This document shows positions 36,881 to 47,490 of a stretch of DNA of 64,000 nucleotides, piece after piece; the first letter of the stretch is position 1; every line of letters begins with the position of its first letter. This DNA comes from Physcomitrium patens (taxonomy: Eukaryota; Streptophyta; Bryopsida; Funariales; Funariaceae): the NCBI RefSeq assembly GCF_000002425.4, contig NC_037275.1, positions 12,869,198 to 12,933,197 of the forward strand, read 5' to 3'. The translations under genes were made by a program, and so were the position numbers. The notes under the pieces are model-generated. The model ran no database searches and had not been told where the DNA came from. It was given only the letters and a program-made list of their open reading frames with translations.

Positions 36881-38226
36881 TTGAAGACATTGATGACGTC
36901 AGATTGAAATTCTATTCAATAACAAATCTCCACCGAGAAGTCAAGCTATTTCTTGAAGAATCTTATGAAGGAGAATTATTGGATATTGGTCATTACTTGA
37001 ATACCTTGACTAAGCAGGAGAATTGGTCTACAGAAAAATTCAAACAAATAAGAAAAAAAGCATATGGATTTTTGCTTCGAGATGTATTCTTATGGAAGAG
37101 ATCGAAGAAAGGAATTGGGATGCCACAACGAGTGATAGGCAAAAAAGAAGAAAAACTAAAATTATTAAAGGAGTTTCATGATAGTTTATGGACAGGGCAT
37201 AGAGGAATCTGGGCTACTTTTGCTAAACTCAAGGAATGATATTGGTGGAAAAATATGTATCGAGATGTGCTCTCATTTGTAGAGTCATGTGAAATCTGTC
37301 AATCGTATTCTAATATCCGACATCGAGATGGTCTTCATCCTACGTATCCTCTAACTATTCATTTTAAATGGATTGTTGATTTGATTATTATGCCAGTTGG
37401 GTTATGGCGGATGAGATATTTGGTTTTAGCTCGTGAAGATTTATCAAATCAAGTAGAAGGAAGAGCATTGAGGACAAAATCTACAGAGGAGATTTATAGA
37501 TTTTTGCTTGAAGATGTCATTTGCCACTACAGATGCGTAGAAAAAATCTTTGCAGATCGTGGAGAATTAAATGCATAAGAAGCTCGTAAGTTCTTTGAAA
37601 GATGTGGAGTTAAACTATCACTGACTATTGCTTATAATTTGGAAGAGAATGCAAAAAGTGAACGTGGTCACCCACCAATTGTGAAAGCATTAGTTAAAGC
37701 TTGTAATGGGAAAGTTAAAGAGTGTCCACGGCTTTTGTCATTTGCATTATGGGCTGATCGAACAACACATAGTTCGGTGACAGGATATATGCCAGTAGAA
37801 CTTATGACAGGTCAAAAACCAATTATGTCGATTGAAGAAAAGGTACTTACTTGGAATATGCTACCATGGGAAGATGGATTGACAAGAGAAGAACTTCTGG
37901 CTATTAGGATTCGACAATTGGAGCAAAGATCGGAAGATGTGCAAATAGCATTGGAAAGGTTAAAAAGAGCAAGATTACAAAACAAGGCGTGATTCGATAA
38001 GCAACATCGATTGAGACCTTAAGCAATCGAGGAAGGTGACTGGGTACTTCTTTATGACAATAGTCTGGATAATCAACATAGTACCTTGCAGAAACTTTCA
38101 AAACATTGGTTTGGACCATATGTAGTAACGACTGTTCATGATAATGTGACTTACTCATTACAGGAGTTAGATGGTACAAAATTAAAAATACCAATTGCAG
38201 GGAAGCGAGTAAAAATATTTAAATGA
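36881..38226 (+). pseudogene. Element G integrase with GPY/F module
   Basis: The zinc-binding part is at about 37,165-37,310 (HDSLWTGHRGIWATFAKL, then CEICQSYS; H-H-C-C). The core follows at about 37,330-37,800 with a catalytic aspartate in WIVDLIIMP, a second in FADRGELNA, and a downstream acidic region less certain. A C-terminal module at about 38,035-38,225 has EGDWVLLYD and WFGPYVV, the GPY/F motif. Integrase inserts the DNA copy. Frame breaks lie at about 37,237 (TGA), 37,576 (TAA), 37,990 (TGA) and 38,020 (TAA). No chromodomain follows; the coding part ends at about 38,226. Confidence 0.8.
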
Positions 38227-38405
38227 AGACACGCGGAGATGAATATGGAAGGCCTTAATAAAGGTATAGAGATTCTGTAGCGAGAAGATGAAAGTGATTT
38301 GAATAATGAAGGTGACGAAGACGAACTGGACAAAGACGTAAAAAATATACTCTTAATCTAATAGCAATTGGATAAATAGGTGCATACCGGAGGATGCATA
38401 GGTTC

Positions 38406-38420
38406 AGAGGGGATGGATGT
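38406..38420 (+). promoter_or_regulatory. Polypurine tract of element G
   Basis: AGAGGGGATGGATG, a G/A-dominated run, lies directly before the 3' LTR, in the position of the polypurine tract that primes plus-strand DNA synthesis. Two T residues interrupt it, so it may be partly decayed. Confidence 0.6.
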
Positions 38421-38422
38421 CA

Positions 38423-39621
38423 TATTGTAACACGAGTATACCGTGAAAATATAAACAAAGGGAACTTTTATTAATATTCAGTCACCTCGAATATTGGGAG
38501 CAACGACCAATTCCAATACAAATACTTTGAGGCCAGGTTCAGTCACTCCGTTACAGTCAGCCGGGGCATACTGAAATGCTCCATTCGATTCCAATAACAA
38601 GAGTCAGCAGAAAGAAAAAGGACCAATTCTATGATGGGTGAGCCTAGTTCGAAGAGCCAATTGGATCTAATTTCAAGGCATCCAATCCAGGTCCTATTAC
38701 GGGCCTCTTATCCAATATGAGACCTGACTTGATCGGGCAATCCAATTTGACCCAATTGCGGGAACATCCAGGTCTTACTACGGGTCTCTTAGCCAATATG
38801 AGACCTGAATTAGTCGGGCAATTCAATGTGGTCCCGATTACGGGGGTTCCGATTCCTTTTCAGGCTGTTTCATCCTTTGTGCTGTTCCGGGAACGTCCTT
38901 TCGATAAAAGGATCTCTTAAAGGTAAAAACGGAAGAGAAAGCTCTAACGGCGGGAGTCAATTCCGGATCCAAGATGGAAGATTGAAGAAATTCAGAGACT
39001 AGGGTTTGAAAGAGGGGAGAATTAGGGTTAAAGGGAGGATAGGTTAAGAAATGAAGGGGAGAGAATAAGGTTTGAGAAGAGGGAGAGCTAGCTTTCATGC
39101 TTCGGGCGGAGAAAAAAGACAAAAGATTGGGATTTTTTTTCTTCATAAGGTTTTGGGAAGACTGAGGCAATCGTTGCTGAAGTCAGTGTTGTAATGGAAT
39201 CGGGATTTTTAATGAAGTGGGTGTGATTGCTCTTGACTGTTTTATAAAATCAAGTTACGTCTGTAATGAAGAATTAAAAGGGTGTCTATAAGATTGAGTA
39301 TGCAAAGTGAATGAAATTTATTGGGTTAATCTAACGAGACAGTCAGTGGATACAAGATCGTGAGTATAAAGCGGTATCGAAGATTAGCAGTTTGGGTTGT
39401 TTGGGGTTCTCTGTTACGTCTAGAGACCTACCGGCTGGGGCAAAAAGGATTTCGGGGAGCGGTCGAAGGACATCCGTATAGATTTACGGTACATTCTTGG
39501 AGTTGTTTATATTCCAACAGTCAAAAACCGATAGACTGCTTGAATATTAGCGAATCTCCATACTACCTTCTACAGCCAGATGCCCGGCGCGTTCTCGAGC
39601 AAGAAAGCACGTAATATGACA
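38423..39621 (+). repeat. 3' LTR of element G (1,199 bp)
   Basis: Starts TATTGTAACACG (second base changed from G to A compared with the 5' LTR) and ends AATATGACA. Length equals that of the 5' LTR. From about 38,780 to 39,240 it differs from its partner at one or two positions only, including an identical 110-codon antisense frame, while both outer parts carry dozens of changes. Element B sequence resumes directly after it. Confidence 0.85.
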
Positions 39622-40620
39622 CCATATGGAATGGTGGTTGTTCCTTTTGATAGACATCTGTACTGATCTTTTGTTGTTCTTGAGCTTTTTTTAACTCCGC
39701 CTGCATTGTTGCATGTAGCTTTGACAAATGAATTGCCAAATCTTTTGTTACAGGATTATCAACTTTTGAAAAGTCAAAAGTATCAAGTCTTGGATGATAA
39801 CCATAATTAGCAAAGAAAGGTGTTTGTTTTGTAGAAAAATGTACTGTGTTATTGTAAGCAAACTCTGCCAATGGCAAAAGAGTTGTGCAATTATCTTGTT
39901 GGTAGTTAATGGTACATCTTAAATACTACTCCAAAATTTGATTAACACGCTCTGTTTGTTCATTAGTTTGAAGATGGAATGCCGATGATAGTTTTACATC
40001 TACTTTTAGAATCTTGAAAAGAGTCCGCCAAAATCTTGATACAAATTGAGTTCCCCTATCTGATATAATATCCTTGAGTAATCCATGATAGCAATAGATA
40101 TTGTCAAGAAAGAGCTTAGTTGTTTCTTCACCTATGATAGATTTTGTACATGGTACAAAATGTGCCATCTTGATAAAACAATCTATTATTACGAATATAG
40201 AGTCATCAGAACCTGAGATTGAAAGATCTATGATGAAATCCATAGAAACAGAAGACCATGGTTGTTCTCGAATGGATAGTGGCTGAAGAAGTCCGTAAGG
40301 TCAATGACAAGGAGTTTTTGATCTCGAGCAAATATCACAAGATTATACAAAATCTTTGACTACTTTTCACAATTGGGGCCACCAAAAGTCTCTGGATATT
40401 AGTTCTAAAGTTTTATTGTATCCAAAATATCTTGCTAGTAGAAAGTCATGATGAGCTTGAAGAACATGTAATCAAGCTTCATCTTCTCGAATATATAGGC
40501 GTCCCTCAAAATATAGTAGATTCTTCTTGAATTCAAACTTGGAAGTATCATGAGACTTTGAAGGATTTTCCTTAATATCATGAATAAGAAGATCAGAAGA
40601 CATACTTAACTAAACTTGCT
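39622..40620 (-). pseudogene. Element B integrase
   Basis: Minus-strand integrase of the chromodomain element. The open piece 40,243-39,926 holds the core: MDFIIDLSISGSDDSIFVII with the first catalytic aspartate region, DCFIKMAHFVPC, SDRGTQFVSRFW (second aspartate) and NEQTERVNQILE (catalytic glutamate). The next piece (39,877 to 39,622) continues [20 protein letters not shown] and [14 protein letters not shown] up to PPFHM, where element G is inserted. The upstream zinc-binding part, about 40,330-40,620, is broken by stops. The remainder resumes at 31,236 on the other side of element G. Confidence 0.8.
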
Positions 40621-40739
40621 TGATGAAAGTTAAATCAACAGTTAGTATTGATTTCATTGCTCAAAGATAAAGATGCTCTAGCTTCAAGAAAATTATCTAT
40701 TATTCATTGAAAGCAACATCTCCTTTCTTTAGTACAAGG

Positions 40740-41296
40740 TAAGATCGTCTAGAGAATACATCTGATAAACCTTGTTATTTTCTTAGTCGATAAGTGATCT
40801 TGAATTCAAATCTTGAGAAAGACATACTCCAACGGACTTGGCGACGATTCAAAACATGTGCTGACATAAAATATTCAAGGTTCTTGTGATCTGTGTACAC
40901 TGTGACTGGGCTAGAAGCATCTTCTAGATAATGGTACCATTCTTAAAACAAATCCATGTTTGCAAGAAGTTCTTTGTCGTGGATCTCGTAGTTGATCTCA
41001 ACTGTTGAAAATTTTCTAGAATGAAAAGCTATTGGATGAAGTTTATCATGTGTTCTCATTTGTGACAATATAGCATTCAAAGCAAAGTCTGATGCATCTG
41101 TTTTTACAAAAAATGGCTTAGAAAAATCGACGCAATACAAGATTGCTACAAAAACAAAGATTGTCTTCAAAGTTTCAAATGCTACTTCCGCTTCTTTTTT
41201 CCATTGAAGTTTGTCTTTACAAGTCAAACGTGTAAGTGGAGCTACAACTTGAGAGAAGTCTTTGATGAAGATCCGATAGTAGTTGGCAAATCCCAA
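40740..41296 (-). pseudogene. Element B RNase H
   Basis: The piece 41,296-40,943 encodes [21 protein letters not shown] (end of RT thumb) and then PFFVKTDASDFALNAILSQ, with the catalytic aspartate in TDASD, followed by HPIAFHSRKFSTVEINYEIHDKELL. The reading continues with breaks to about 40,760 (counterparts of HKNLEYFM and FEFKITYR). RNase H is fused behind RT as in all Ty3 elements. Stops show it is inactive. Confidence 0.8.
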
Positions 41297-41299
41297 AAA

Positions 41300-42160
41300 G
41301 CATTGGACATCTCTTACCGTTTTTGAGATCTTTCAATCTATAATAGTTTGAACTTTCTTAGGATCCATCATAAGTCCATCATTTGAAATGATGTATCTTA
41401 AGAAGTCAACTTGAGTAGTGTAAAATACATACTTTTCTATCTTGGCATAGAGTCCCACATCTTTTAGTTTTTGTAATACATAATGAATATGAAGTTCATG
41501 TTCTTCTATGTTATTAGAATAGATTAAGATGTTGTCTAGATAACAGACAACAAAATCATCTAAAAACTCCCAAAAGACATCATTCATTAGATATTGGAAT
41601 GTTGTTGGTGTATTTATAAGTCCAAAAGGCATAACATTGTATTCAAAATGTCCATACCTTATTCGAAACGCAGTCTTCCATTCATCTCCTTCTTTGATGC
41701 GTACTAGATTGTATGCTCTTCTTAGATCTATTTTTGTATAAATCTTAGCTTGATTCAATTGATGAAGGAGTCCATATATCAAAGGTAGTAGGTACCTATT
41801 TTTTATAGTAATTTTGTTGAGTCCTCGATAATCAACACACATCTGTAATGAACCATCTTTTTTCTTCACAAATAAAATTGGAGCTCCTGTTGGAAATTTG
41901 GAATTGCGTATGAAGTTCTTGGCTAGAGTTTTTTCAATATACTCCCTAAGCTCAACTAACTCATTTTGAAATAAATTATAGATTAGTCCAAATGGCGGTT
42001 GTACTCCTTCTTGAAGGTCAATTGAGCAGTCATAGGAATAATGTTTTGGAAGAATATCTGCATTCTTCTTCTTAAATACATCCTTGAAAATCTTGATATT
42101 GGCTTGGAATGCTACTTGAAGTCTTTCCACCACTAGAAACATATGTGGCATAAATGACAC
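41300..42160 (-). pseudogene. Element B reverse transcriptase, active site altered
   Basis: A 275-codon open stretch on the minus strand. RT blocks in order: [110 protein letters not shown] and CYLDNILIYSNN. The YxDD box reads Y-L-D-N, so the second catalytic aspartate is lost (D to N, a single G to A on the coding strand), unlike the YLDD kept in the copy at 58,746-59,072. The frame starts within the protease-RT linker and ends at a stop where the thumb begins. Confidence 0.88.
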
Positions 42161-42475
42161 AAGGTGATCCTTCTTTTACAGCATACAAGAAAGCTCTTGT
42201 ACCTACAAATATAGGTTTAATTATACTAGACTTATGACTTTTTACTTGATTAACTATGCTCTTAGTTATACTTTCAGAAAAGTCAAGACTACGAGAAGTC
42301 TAATCTATTTTAGGATTATATCTTTCTAGCCATGATAAACCTAAAATGACTAGATTAAAAAGAGATCTAATAATATTAAATATTACAAAGCTACTATGAC
42401 CATTAGTTGCTATTTTTATAAGAAGGGTTTTATGAGTAACATCTTCTGAAGACAATAGATGACCATCTATGACTT

Positions 42476-42664
42476 CTACATGAATAAGTTAGTTTTCTTC
42501 ACTAAAAATATGCTATGTCTTTTAGCAAATTCTTCATCTAAGAAACATGCTGAGACTCCTGAATCTACCAAGGCAGAGGCATTGTAATATTTAGGTCCTA
42601 CAATAATATTTATTGCAAAACATGGAGAGGATTTTAAAGAGAGGATAGGACCTTCACTAGGCAT
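42476..42664 (-). pseudogene. Element B aspartic protease fragment
   Basis: Minus-strand piece with YYNASALVDSGVSACFLDEE: the D-S-G triplet of retrotransposon proteases with the expected hydrophobic residues before it. It is cut on the upstream side by the solo LTR at 42,670-44,579 and ends at a stop. The normal partner motif further along (ILGLxW) is recognisable only in the relatives, for example the HSPIILGLSW-like region of the copies near 59,820. Confidence 0.75.
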
Positions 42665-42669
42665 TGTCG

Positions 42670-43554
42670 TGTTGTAACACGACTATATGGTGAAAATATA
42701 AATGAAAAAGATTTTATTAATATTTAGTCATCTTGGATGTTAGAAACAGTGGTGAATTCCAGTACCAATATTCAGGGGCCAATTAATGTCATCTATTTGC
42801 AAGCTATACCACCGTACTTGACATCAGCAATATGCTCTACCGATGTCATCGAATCAAGTACCCTTCGTACCAACAGGACAACCAGGATTATTTTCTAACC
42901 CTACATGGAACAAGCCTGATAGGTATATACTGATGGAGACACCCAATATGCTTGATGGGAGTGCAAGAAGACCACTTCATTGTTTCCGTTACAGATAGAT
43001 TGGTGATTATGCTACTGAATGTCTCAATCTCAGAGTCAATAATGATTACGTGTCAGTGTGTGGAAATTGCAAGTAGTCGGGGCATACTTATCAATAATGT
43101 AATGTTCCATTCAATTTCAATAATCGGGATCAGCAGATTCAAAGTGAAGAAAAAAATTGAGGAGATAAATCGAGGTCTTCAAGATTCTCCGGTAAATTGG
43201 GTGGAATATGTCCAAGCCATTCTTACCAAGAGACAACGAAAAGGGAAAGGACCAATTTAACATTTGGATGAGCATGATGCGAAGTGCCAATTTGATCCAA
43301 TTACGAGGACATCCAATCCAGGTCCTGTTATGGGCCTCTTACCCAATATGAAACCTGACTCGGTTGAGTAACCCAATGAGGTTCTGATTACGAAGGCTTC
43401 AGTTCTATTTCAAGCTATTTCGTTCTCTATGCCATTTTGGAGAAACATCCTTTCTGTAGAAAGATCCTCTTAGAGGCAGGAATTCCATGGAAGTGCGGTC
43501 TGTTGTTCTAATCCTAAGTCCAGAACGGAAGAATAGGGGACCTCAGAGAGTTAA

Positions 43555-43585
<31 letters not shown>

Positions 43586-44579
43586 GAAAAAAAAGAGGGC
43601 ATTCAGAGATTGGAATTTTAGAAGGTCGGAGAGCTAGCTTCAAGCTCCTTTCAAGGGTATAAGACTTAGTTTTAGAGGGTTCGGGAAGACTTTGCAATCG
43701 TTGTTCAAAGTCAATGTTTGTATTGGTGATTTAGATTTTTTGCAATAAAGTTAGGGCTAGTACTCTTGACTATTTTGTAAAATTGGAGAAATATCTGCGG
43801 TTGAAATTTTAGAAGTGTGTAGATGGTTGAATATGCCAAGTGCATGCAAAATTTTGTATTAATCTAATGGTACGGATAGAGGATATTTAATCATTAGTGT
43901 AAAGAGATATCAGAAGTTGGCAGATTGAGGTTGTTTAGGATTTCTGTAATATCTAGAGATCTACTAGCTAGAATAAAGAGAATTTTGACGTGGTAAGTCG
44001 AGGACTTAAAGACAAAGCTATACACAAATTTTGAATGAGAATTAACAATTGGAGAAGGAGAAATTACAATTTAAAGCGTATCATCAACTTTCTAGGTGGT
44101 GGTCAAGAGACATCAGTGTGGATTTATGACATTTTCTTGTAATCTATAAGTTGGATTGAATTGAAACTTCTTAAGCATGTAGAAGACTTGTAAAGACACT
44201 AGTGGTAGAAGTTTTACAACAATCGAACGGTCAGATTGAGAATTACAACTTGCCGAAGCTCGCTATCTAGGATTAGGATTTAAAAATTAAAAAATTAAAA
44301 AGTAAAAAGTAATAATAAGAAAAATAATAATACTAATAAAAAATAAAATAAAACTAAAAATGTAAAAAAAAGAATTTGTACTTATAATAGCTTGAAGTTA
44401 TTAAAAATAGTATTTCTAAATACTTTATATTGGGGTTAAGCTTCTACATTGAAATCCGAAATAGTTTATATTTTGATAGTTGAAACCCACTAGACTACTT
44501 GGATACTTGCAAACATTATTTTATCTTCCAAAGCCCGATGCCCGGTGCTTTCTCAAGTAAGATAGCACGTAATACAACA
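42670..44579 (+). repeat. Solo LTR, long variant related to element G (1.9 kb)
   Basis: Starts TGTTGTAACACG and ends AATACAACA, a perfect 7-base terminal inverted repeat (TGTTGTA/TACAACA). Blocks along its length parallel the element G LTRs (CAGCCGGGGCATAC-type segment, GGACCAATT, the CCAATATGA repeat, GAGCTAGCTT, the GCCCGATGCCCGG..TTCTC.AG end). It is about 700 bp longer through extra segments near 42,790-43,060, 43,140-43,245, a poly-A run at about 43,558-43,585, and 43,990-44,460. No internal region is attached, so it is a solo LTR left by recombination. It splits the gag/protease region of element B. Confidence 0.8.
43558..43585. repeat. Poly-A run inside the solo LTR
   Basis: About 27 consecutive A residues followed by further A-rich sequence; absent at the matching point of the element G LTRs. 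Either replication slippage or a read/assembly weak spot. Confidence 0.85.
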
Positions 44580-44599
44580 GTGTTGTACAAGGTTCCAAT

Positions 44600-45610
44600 T
44601 GCACGGTCTCTATTATAGTTGGACAAATTCGTTTTTCGACATGCTATCTTTTTTAATCGCTATACTCCTCATTTTATGGTTGTGTCGCTTCTTTGGGCAA
44701 TGTTGAGTAGTGTGCTTAGGTTCTCCACAATATAAGCACAATCCTTCTTGATGAGAGCGAGTCTTTTCTTGCTTAGTAAGAAGTTTGAAATGTACCACAT
44801 CAATTTACATATCCTCTACTTTCGAATGTATGTGTTGAAGAGATGTTGGTATTGCCATTGAATTATAGTAACGTTGAAGTCTACTTATACGGTTCTCAGA
44901 TCAAAATTCAAAAAGATGATTGTCGTACTTCATAGGAAAGTTAATTATTTTATTCAATGTTTGAGGATCAGGTAAGTTGAGCATTAATGTTTTTACCTCA
45001 TATTGTAATCTGTAGAGAAATTGGCTAATAAGTGTAGCATCATCTCACTTGATATCAATTGCAAGTTATCAAAATTGTGAAGCATACAACGATACTAATC
45101 GATTGCTTTGTCGTAAAATATAGATCTTATTGATTGCAACAAGAATTATATCATGTTCTCCATACATTGATAGAAACTCTGCCAAAAAAGCCTCTAGATT
45201 ATCCAATATTAAATCTCGTCATTCAAGAAAAGATGAAAACCATGATAACTGTGAACCTAAAAAAAGCGTACTAATGAATCTAACTTGCGATCTTCAAGTT
45301 AGATAGCTTTGGGGTTGAAGTTCAATCACAAGTTGTACTTGATTAATAAATCCTCTTAACTTTGATTTGGTGCCATCGAACTTCTCAGGTAGGGCAATTC
45401 TTGGTTCTCTAACATTAGAAGGGCGTTCTACCATAAGAGCAGGAACATGATTTAGTGCAGATGTTGAAGTAGCTCCAATCATTTCTATATCTTCACTTCT
45501 TGCCAATCTTGTTCCTCCTTGTGGTAGTAAATTGAGTTGATGCATTGCAAGCATTAATTTCTTCAATTGTTCTTATATTTGTGCCATTGTACTCTTCATT
45601 TCAGCAAGAT
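44600..45610 (-). pseudogene. Element B gag
   Basis: The minus-strand start piece 45,566-45,294 encodes a gag N-terminus (MKKLMLAMHQLNLLPQGG, then a PRIALPEKFDGTKSKLRGF block typical of Ty3 gag, PxxFxG). The downstream piece 44,798-44,613 carries the nucleocapsid knuckle CLYCGEPKHTTQHC (CX2CX4HX4C) with basic flanks. The middle (about 44,800-45,290) is frame-broken. Gag would coat the RNA in virus-like particles. The 5' LTR and primer-binding site lie just to the right. Confidence 0.8.
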
Positions 45611-45794
45611 CTGCCATAATACCACTAAAAAAAGAGAAAATGTCTAATATTGCTCAAGACAAATAGAAGAGAGTACTTAAGAATAAAGAAAATACTAACG
45701 ATAATATCAGTTTAGAAGAGGGTAATACACAACTTCTAATATACTTATGTCTTATCAAGAGAAAGCGGTAATCCACTCTTAATCAAGATTACAC

Positions 45795-45807
45795 AAAGCT
45801 CTGATAT
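45795..45807 (-). promoter_or_regulatory. Primer-binding site of element B
   Basis: On the minus strand, immediately after the 5' LTR end (..CACTTACA), the sequence reads ATATCAGAGCTTT. TATCAGAGC is the core of the initiator methionine tRNA complement used by many plant Ty3 and Ty1 elements; the leading TGG is degenerated here. Confidence 0.75.
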
Positions 45808-46361
45808 TGTAAGTGTATTCTTGTCAATCTATCAAAGACAAGAACATGATAAAAATAAATAAACAAGTGAAATTTCTCTCAAAGAAAGATGATAAAATAG
45901 AAATAACTTGATATATATATTAAGAAAGAAACTAGAATGGCTATTCCTAAAAGCCAAGAAAACTAAAGAACCTTAAAACTACACTAGAAGCAAGAAAAGA
46001 GTTGCCAAGAGTGAAGAAGGCTTAAGTCTTATCTCTATGTATATTATCTAACTAGGGGCTACGTGGCAATGTTCTATAGAACCTCCAATATATGTTGACT
46101 TTGTAGCACACATGCCTTGACTTACAAGGCAAGTTTTTCTATGTGTGGGCCACACAGTTAAATTGGTCTTCAAGCTAACAACATGTATGACACATGGCCA
46201 ACTTGTTGAATACGATTCTAATCCAAAAAGTCAACTAAAGACACCTATAAAGTCAAAGCAACATCTATGAGGCTTCTAGGAAGCTTTTATAGCAAATATT
46301 ATAGAATTAACTTATTTTTACCTACTTTTACTTACTTTTATATATGTGTATATCTGTGACA
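45808..46361 (-). repeat. 5' LTR of element B (554 bp)
   Basis: On the minus strand it runs from TGTCACAGATATAC (46,361) to ..GAATACACTTACA (45,808), i.e. TG..CA ends. It contains a TATA-like block on the minus strand (TAATATACATAGAGA near 46,036-46,050) and, just downstream, the family hairpin, here partly decayed (CTTAAG instead of CTTCAC). The primer-binding site follows at once. It pairs with 29,705-30,245. Confidence 0.8.
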
Positions 46362-46479
46362 AAACCTTCCTTATGAAATAAAATCTAGGCATGATAATAT
46401 TCTATTTTCAATCCTTATTTATAGCTTCTTTCTATATGTGACGCTAAGGAGATTGAGCACAAATAACCAGAGGATTGGA

Positions 46480-46914
46480 CTAAAGAGCCTTTGTTTACTG
46501 ACGTGTCGTACGAGACATTACGATTGTCATAACCATCAAGACGATGCAATCGAGATGAAGATTGTCATAAACAACATGTTTTTCATTGAATAGATGGTAG
46601 GACACAAAACATTTCATATCATCACCTTGGAAGAGACTCTTGATGTTTGGTAATTTTATTAGAGGTAAGAACAACTTCTGACCGTATTTCAAATATTTTA
46701 TTTGAAAGAAGTTATGAAGGCCTCCACTAAGATCAGATAATCGGATGGTTTTTTGCCCTGATAAGGAACACTATCAATAGTTGAGAGGCCCTATCAACCA
46801 TCTTCAAAGAGAACAAAGATCTGAATATGTGGCAAATAGAATTTGTGGCATCATAGATTTTTTCAACATATGATGACTGCTCCTCACGGAACTCATCCCT
46901 AAAAGAGGAGGTAA
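46480..46914 (+). other. Fragment C: 3' tail with polypurine tract
   Basis: Inverted relative of the B tail at 30,246-30,680, so it reads as the plus-strand 3' tail of another family member. It ends in CTAAAAGAGGAGGTAA right before the LTR at 46,915, a clear polypurine tract. The antisense open frames here (for example 46,733-46,990 minus) are not conserved in copy B and are taken as chance. Confidence 0.65.
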
Positions 46915-47490
46915 TGTCACAAACATACGCATGTAAGCTAGTAATTACTTGTATAAATAAGTAGAAGTAAATAGAAGTAGATAAAAGCAAGTTAATTCTA
47001 TAATATCTTCTATAGAAGCTTTCTAGAAGCTTTATAGACTTTGCTTTGACTTTATAGGTATCTTTAATTGACTTTTTGGATTAAAAACGTGGTCAACAAG
47101 TTGGCCATATGCCACACATGTTATTAGCTTGAAGAACAAGCTAACTATGTTGCCCACATGTAAAAAAACTTGCCTAGTAAGTCAAGGCATATATCCTACA
47201 AAGTCAACACACATTGGAGGTCATATAGAACATCACCACATAGCCCCTAGTTAGATAGTATATATAGAGACAAGAGTGAAGCCTTCTTCACTCTTGTCAA
47301 CTCTTTTCTTCCTTCTAATCTAGTTTCAAGAGTTTCAAATTTTCTTGTCTTTTGGTAATAAGCCTTTCCAATTTCTTTTAATATATGTACTTCCTTATTT
47401 CTATTTTTTCATTCTTTCTTTGACACAAATTTTATTGGTTTATGCATCATCTTCTAGTTCATATCTTTGACATATATTTGTCTCAATGTG
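46915..47490 (+). repeat. 3' LTR of fragment C (B family)
   Basis: Starts TGTCACAAACATACG after the polypurine tract and is the reverse complement of the element B LTRs. It shows a clean promoter-like arrangement on the plus strand: TAGTATATATAGAGAC at about 47,257-47,272, then the hairpin GAGTGAAGCCTTCTTCACTC at about 47,276-47,295. The last part (after about 47,440) diverges from the others, so its 3' end is approximate. Confidence 0.75.

Larger units (their letters stand above)
31237..39621 (+). mobile_element. Element G: full-length Ty3/Gypsy retrotransposon of a second lineage
   Basis: Complete plus-strand element inserted into the integrase of element B: LTR (31,237-32,435), primer-binding site, gag with zinc knuckle, protease, RT, RNase H, integrase with GPY/F module, purine-rich tract and second LTR (38,423-39,621). 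The domain order PR-RT-RH-IN is that of Ty3/Gypsy. It differs from the B family in LTRs of 1.2 kb instead of 0.55 kb, a different primer-binding site, an FLDDV instead of YLDDI RT active site and no chromodomain. At least nine in-frame stops make it non-autonomous now. The host element B sequence resumes on each side (TTATCACCC on the left, CATATGGAATGG on the right), which proves nesting. Confidence 0.88.
29705..46361 (-). mobile_element. Element B: Ty3/Gypsy chromodomain retrotransposon, twice interrupted
   Basis: Minus-strand LTR retrotransposon. From right to left: 5' LTR 45,808-46,361, primer-binding site at about 45,795-45,807, gag (45,566 down to about 44,600), protease (42,664-42,476), RT (42,160-41,300), RNase H (41,296-40,740), integrase (about 40,600-39,622, continuing at 31,236), chromodomain (31,090-30,840), a 3' tail of about 0.6 kb and 3' LTR 29,705-30,245. 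It is split by a solo LTR at 42,670-44,579 inside gag/protease and by the complete element G at 31,237-39,621 inside integrase. Removing both leaves a co-linear element of roughly 6.4 kb, a normal size. Stops, frameshifts and an altered RT active site show it is defective. Confidence 0.8.
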
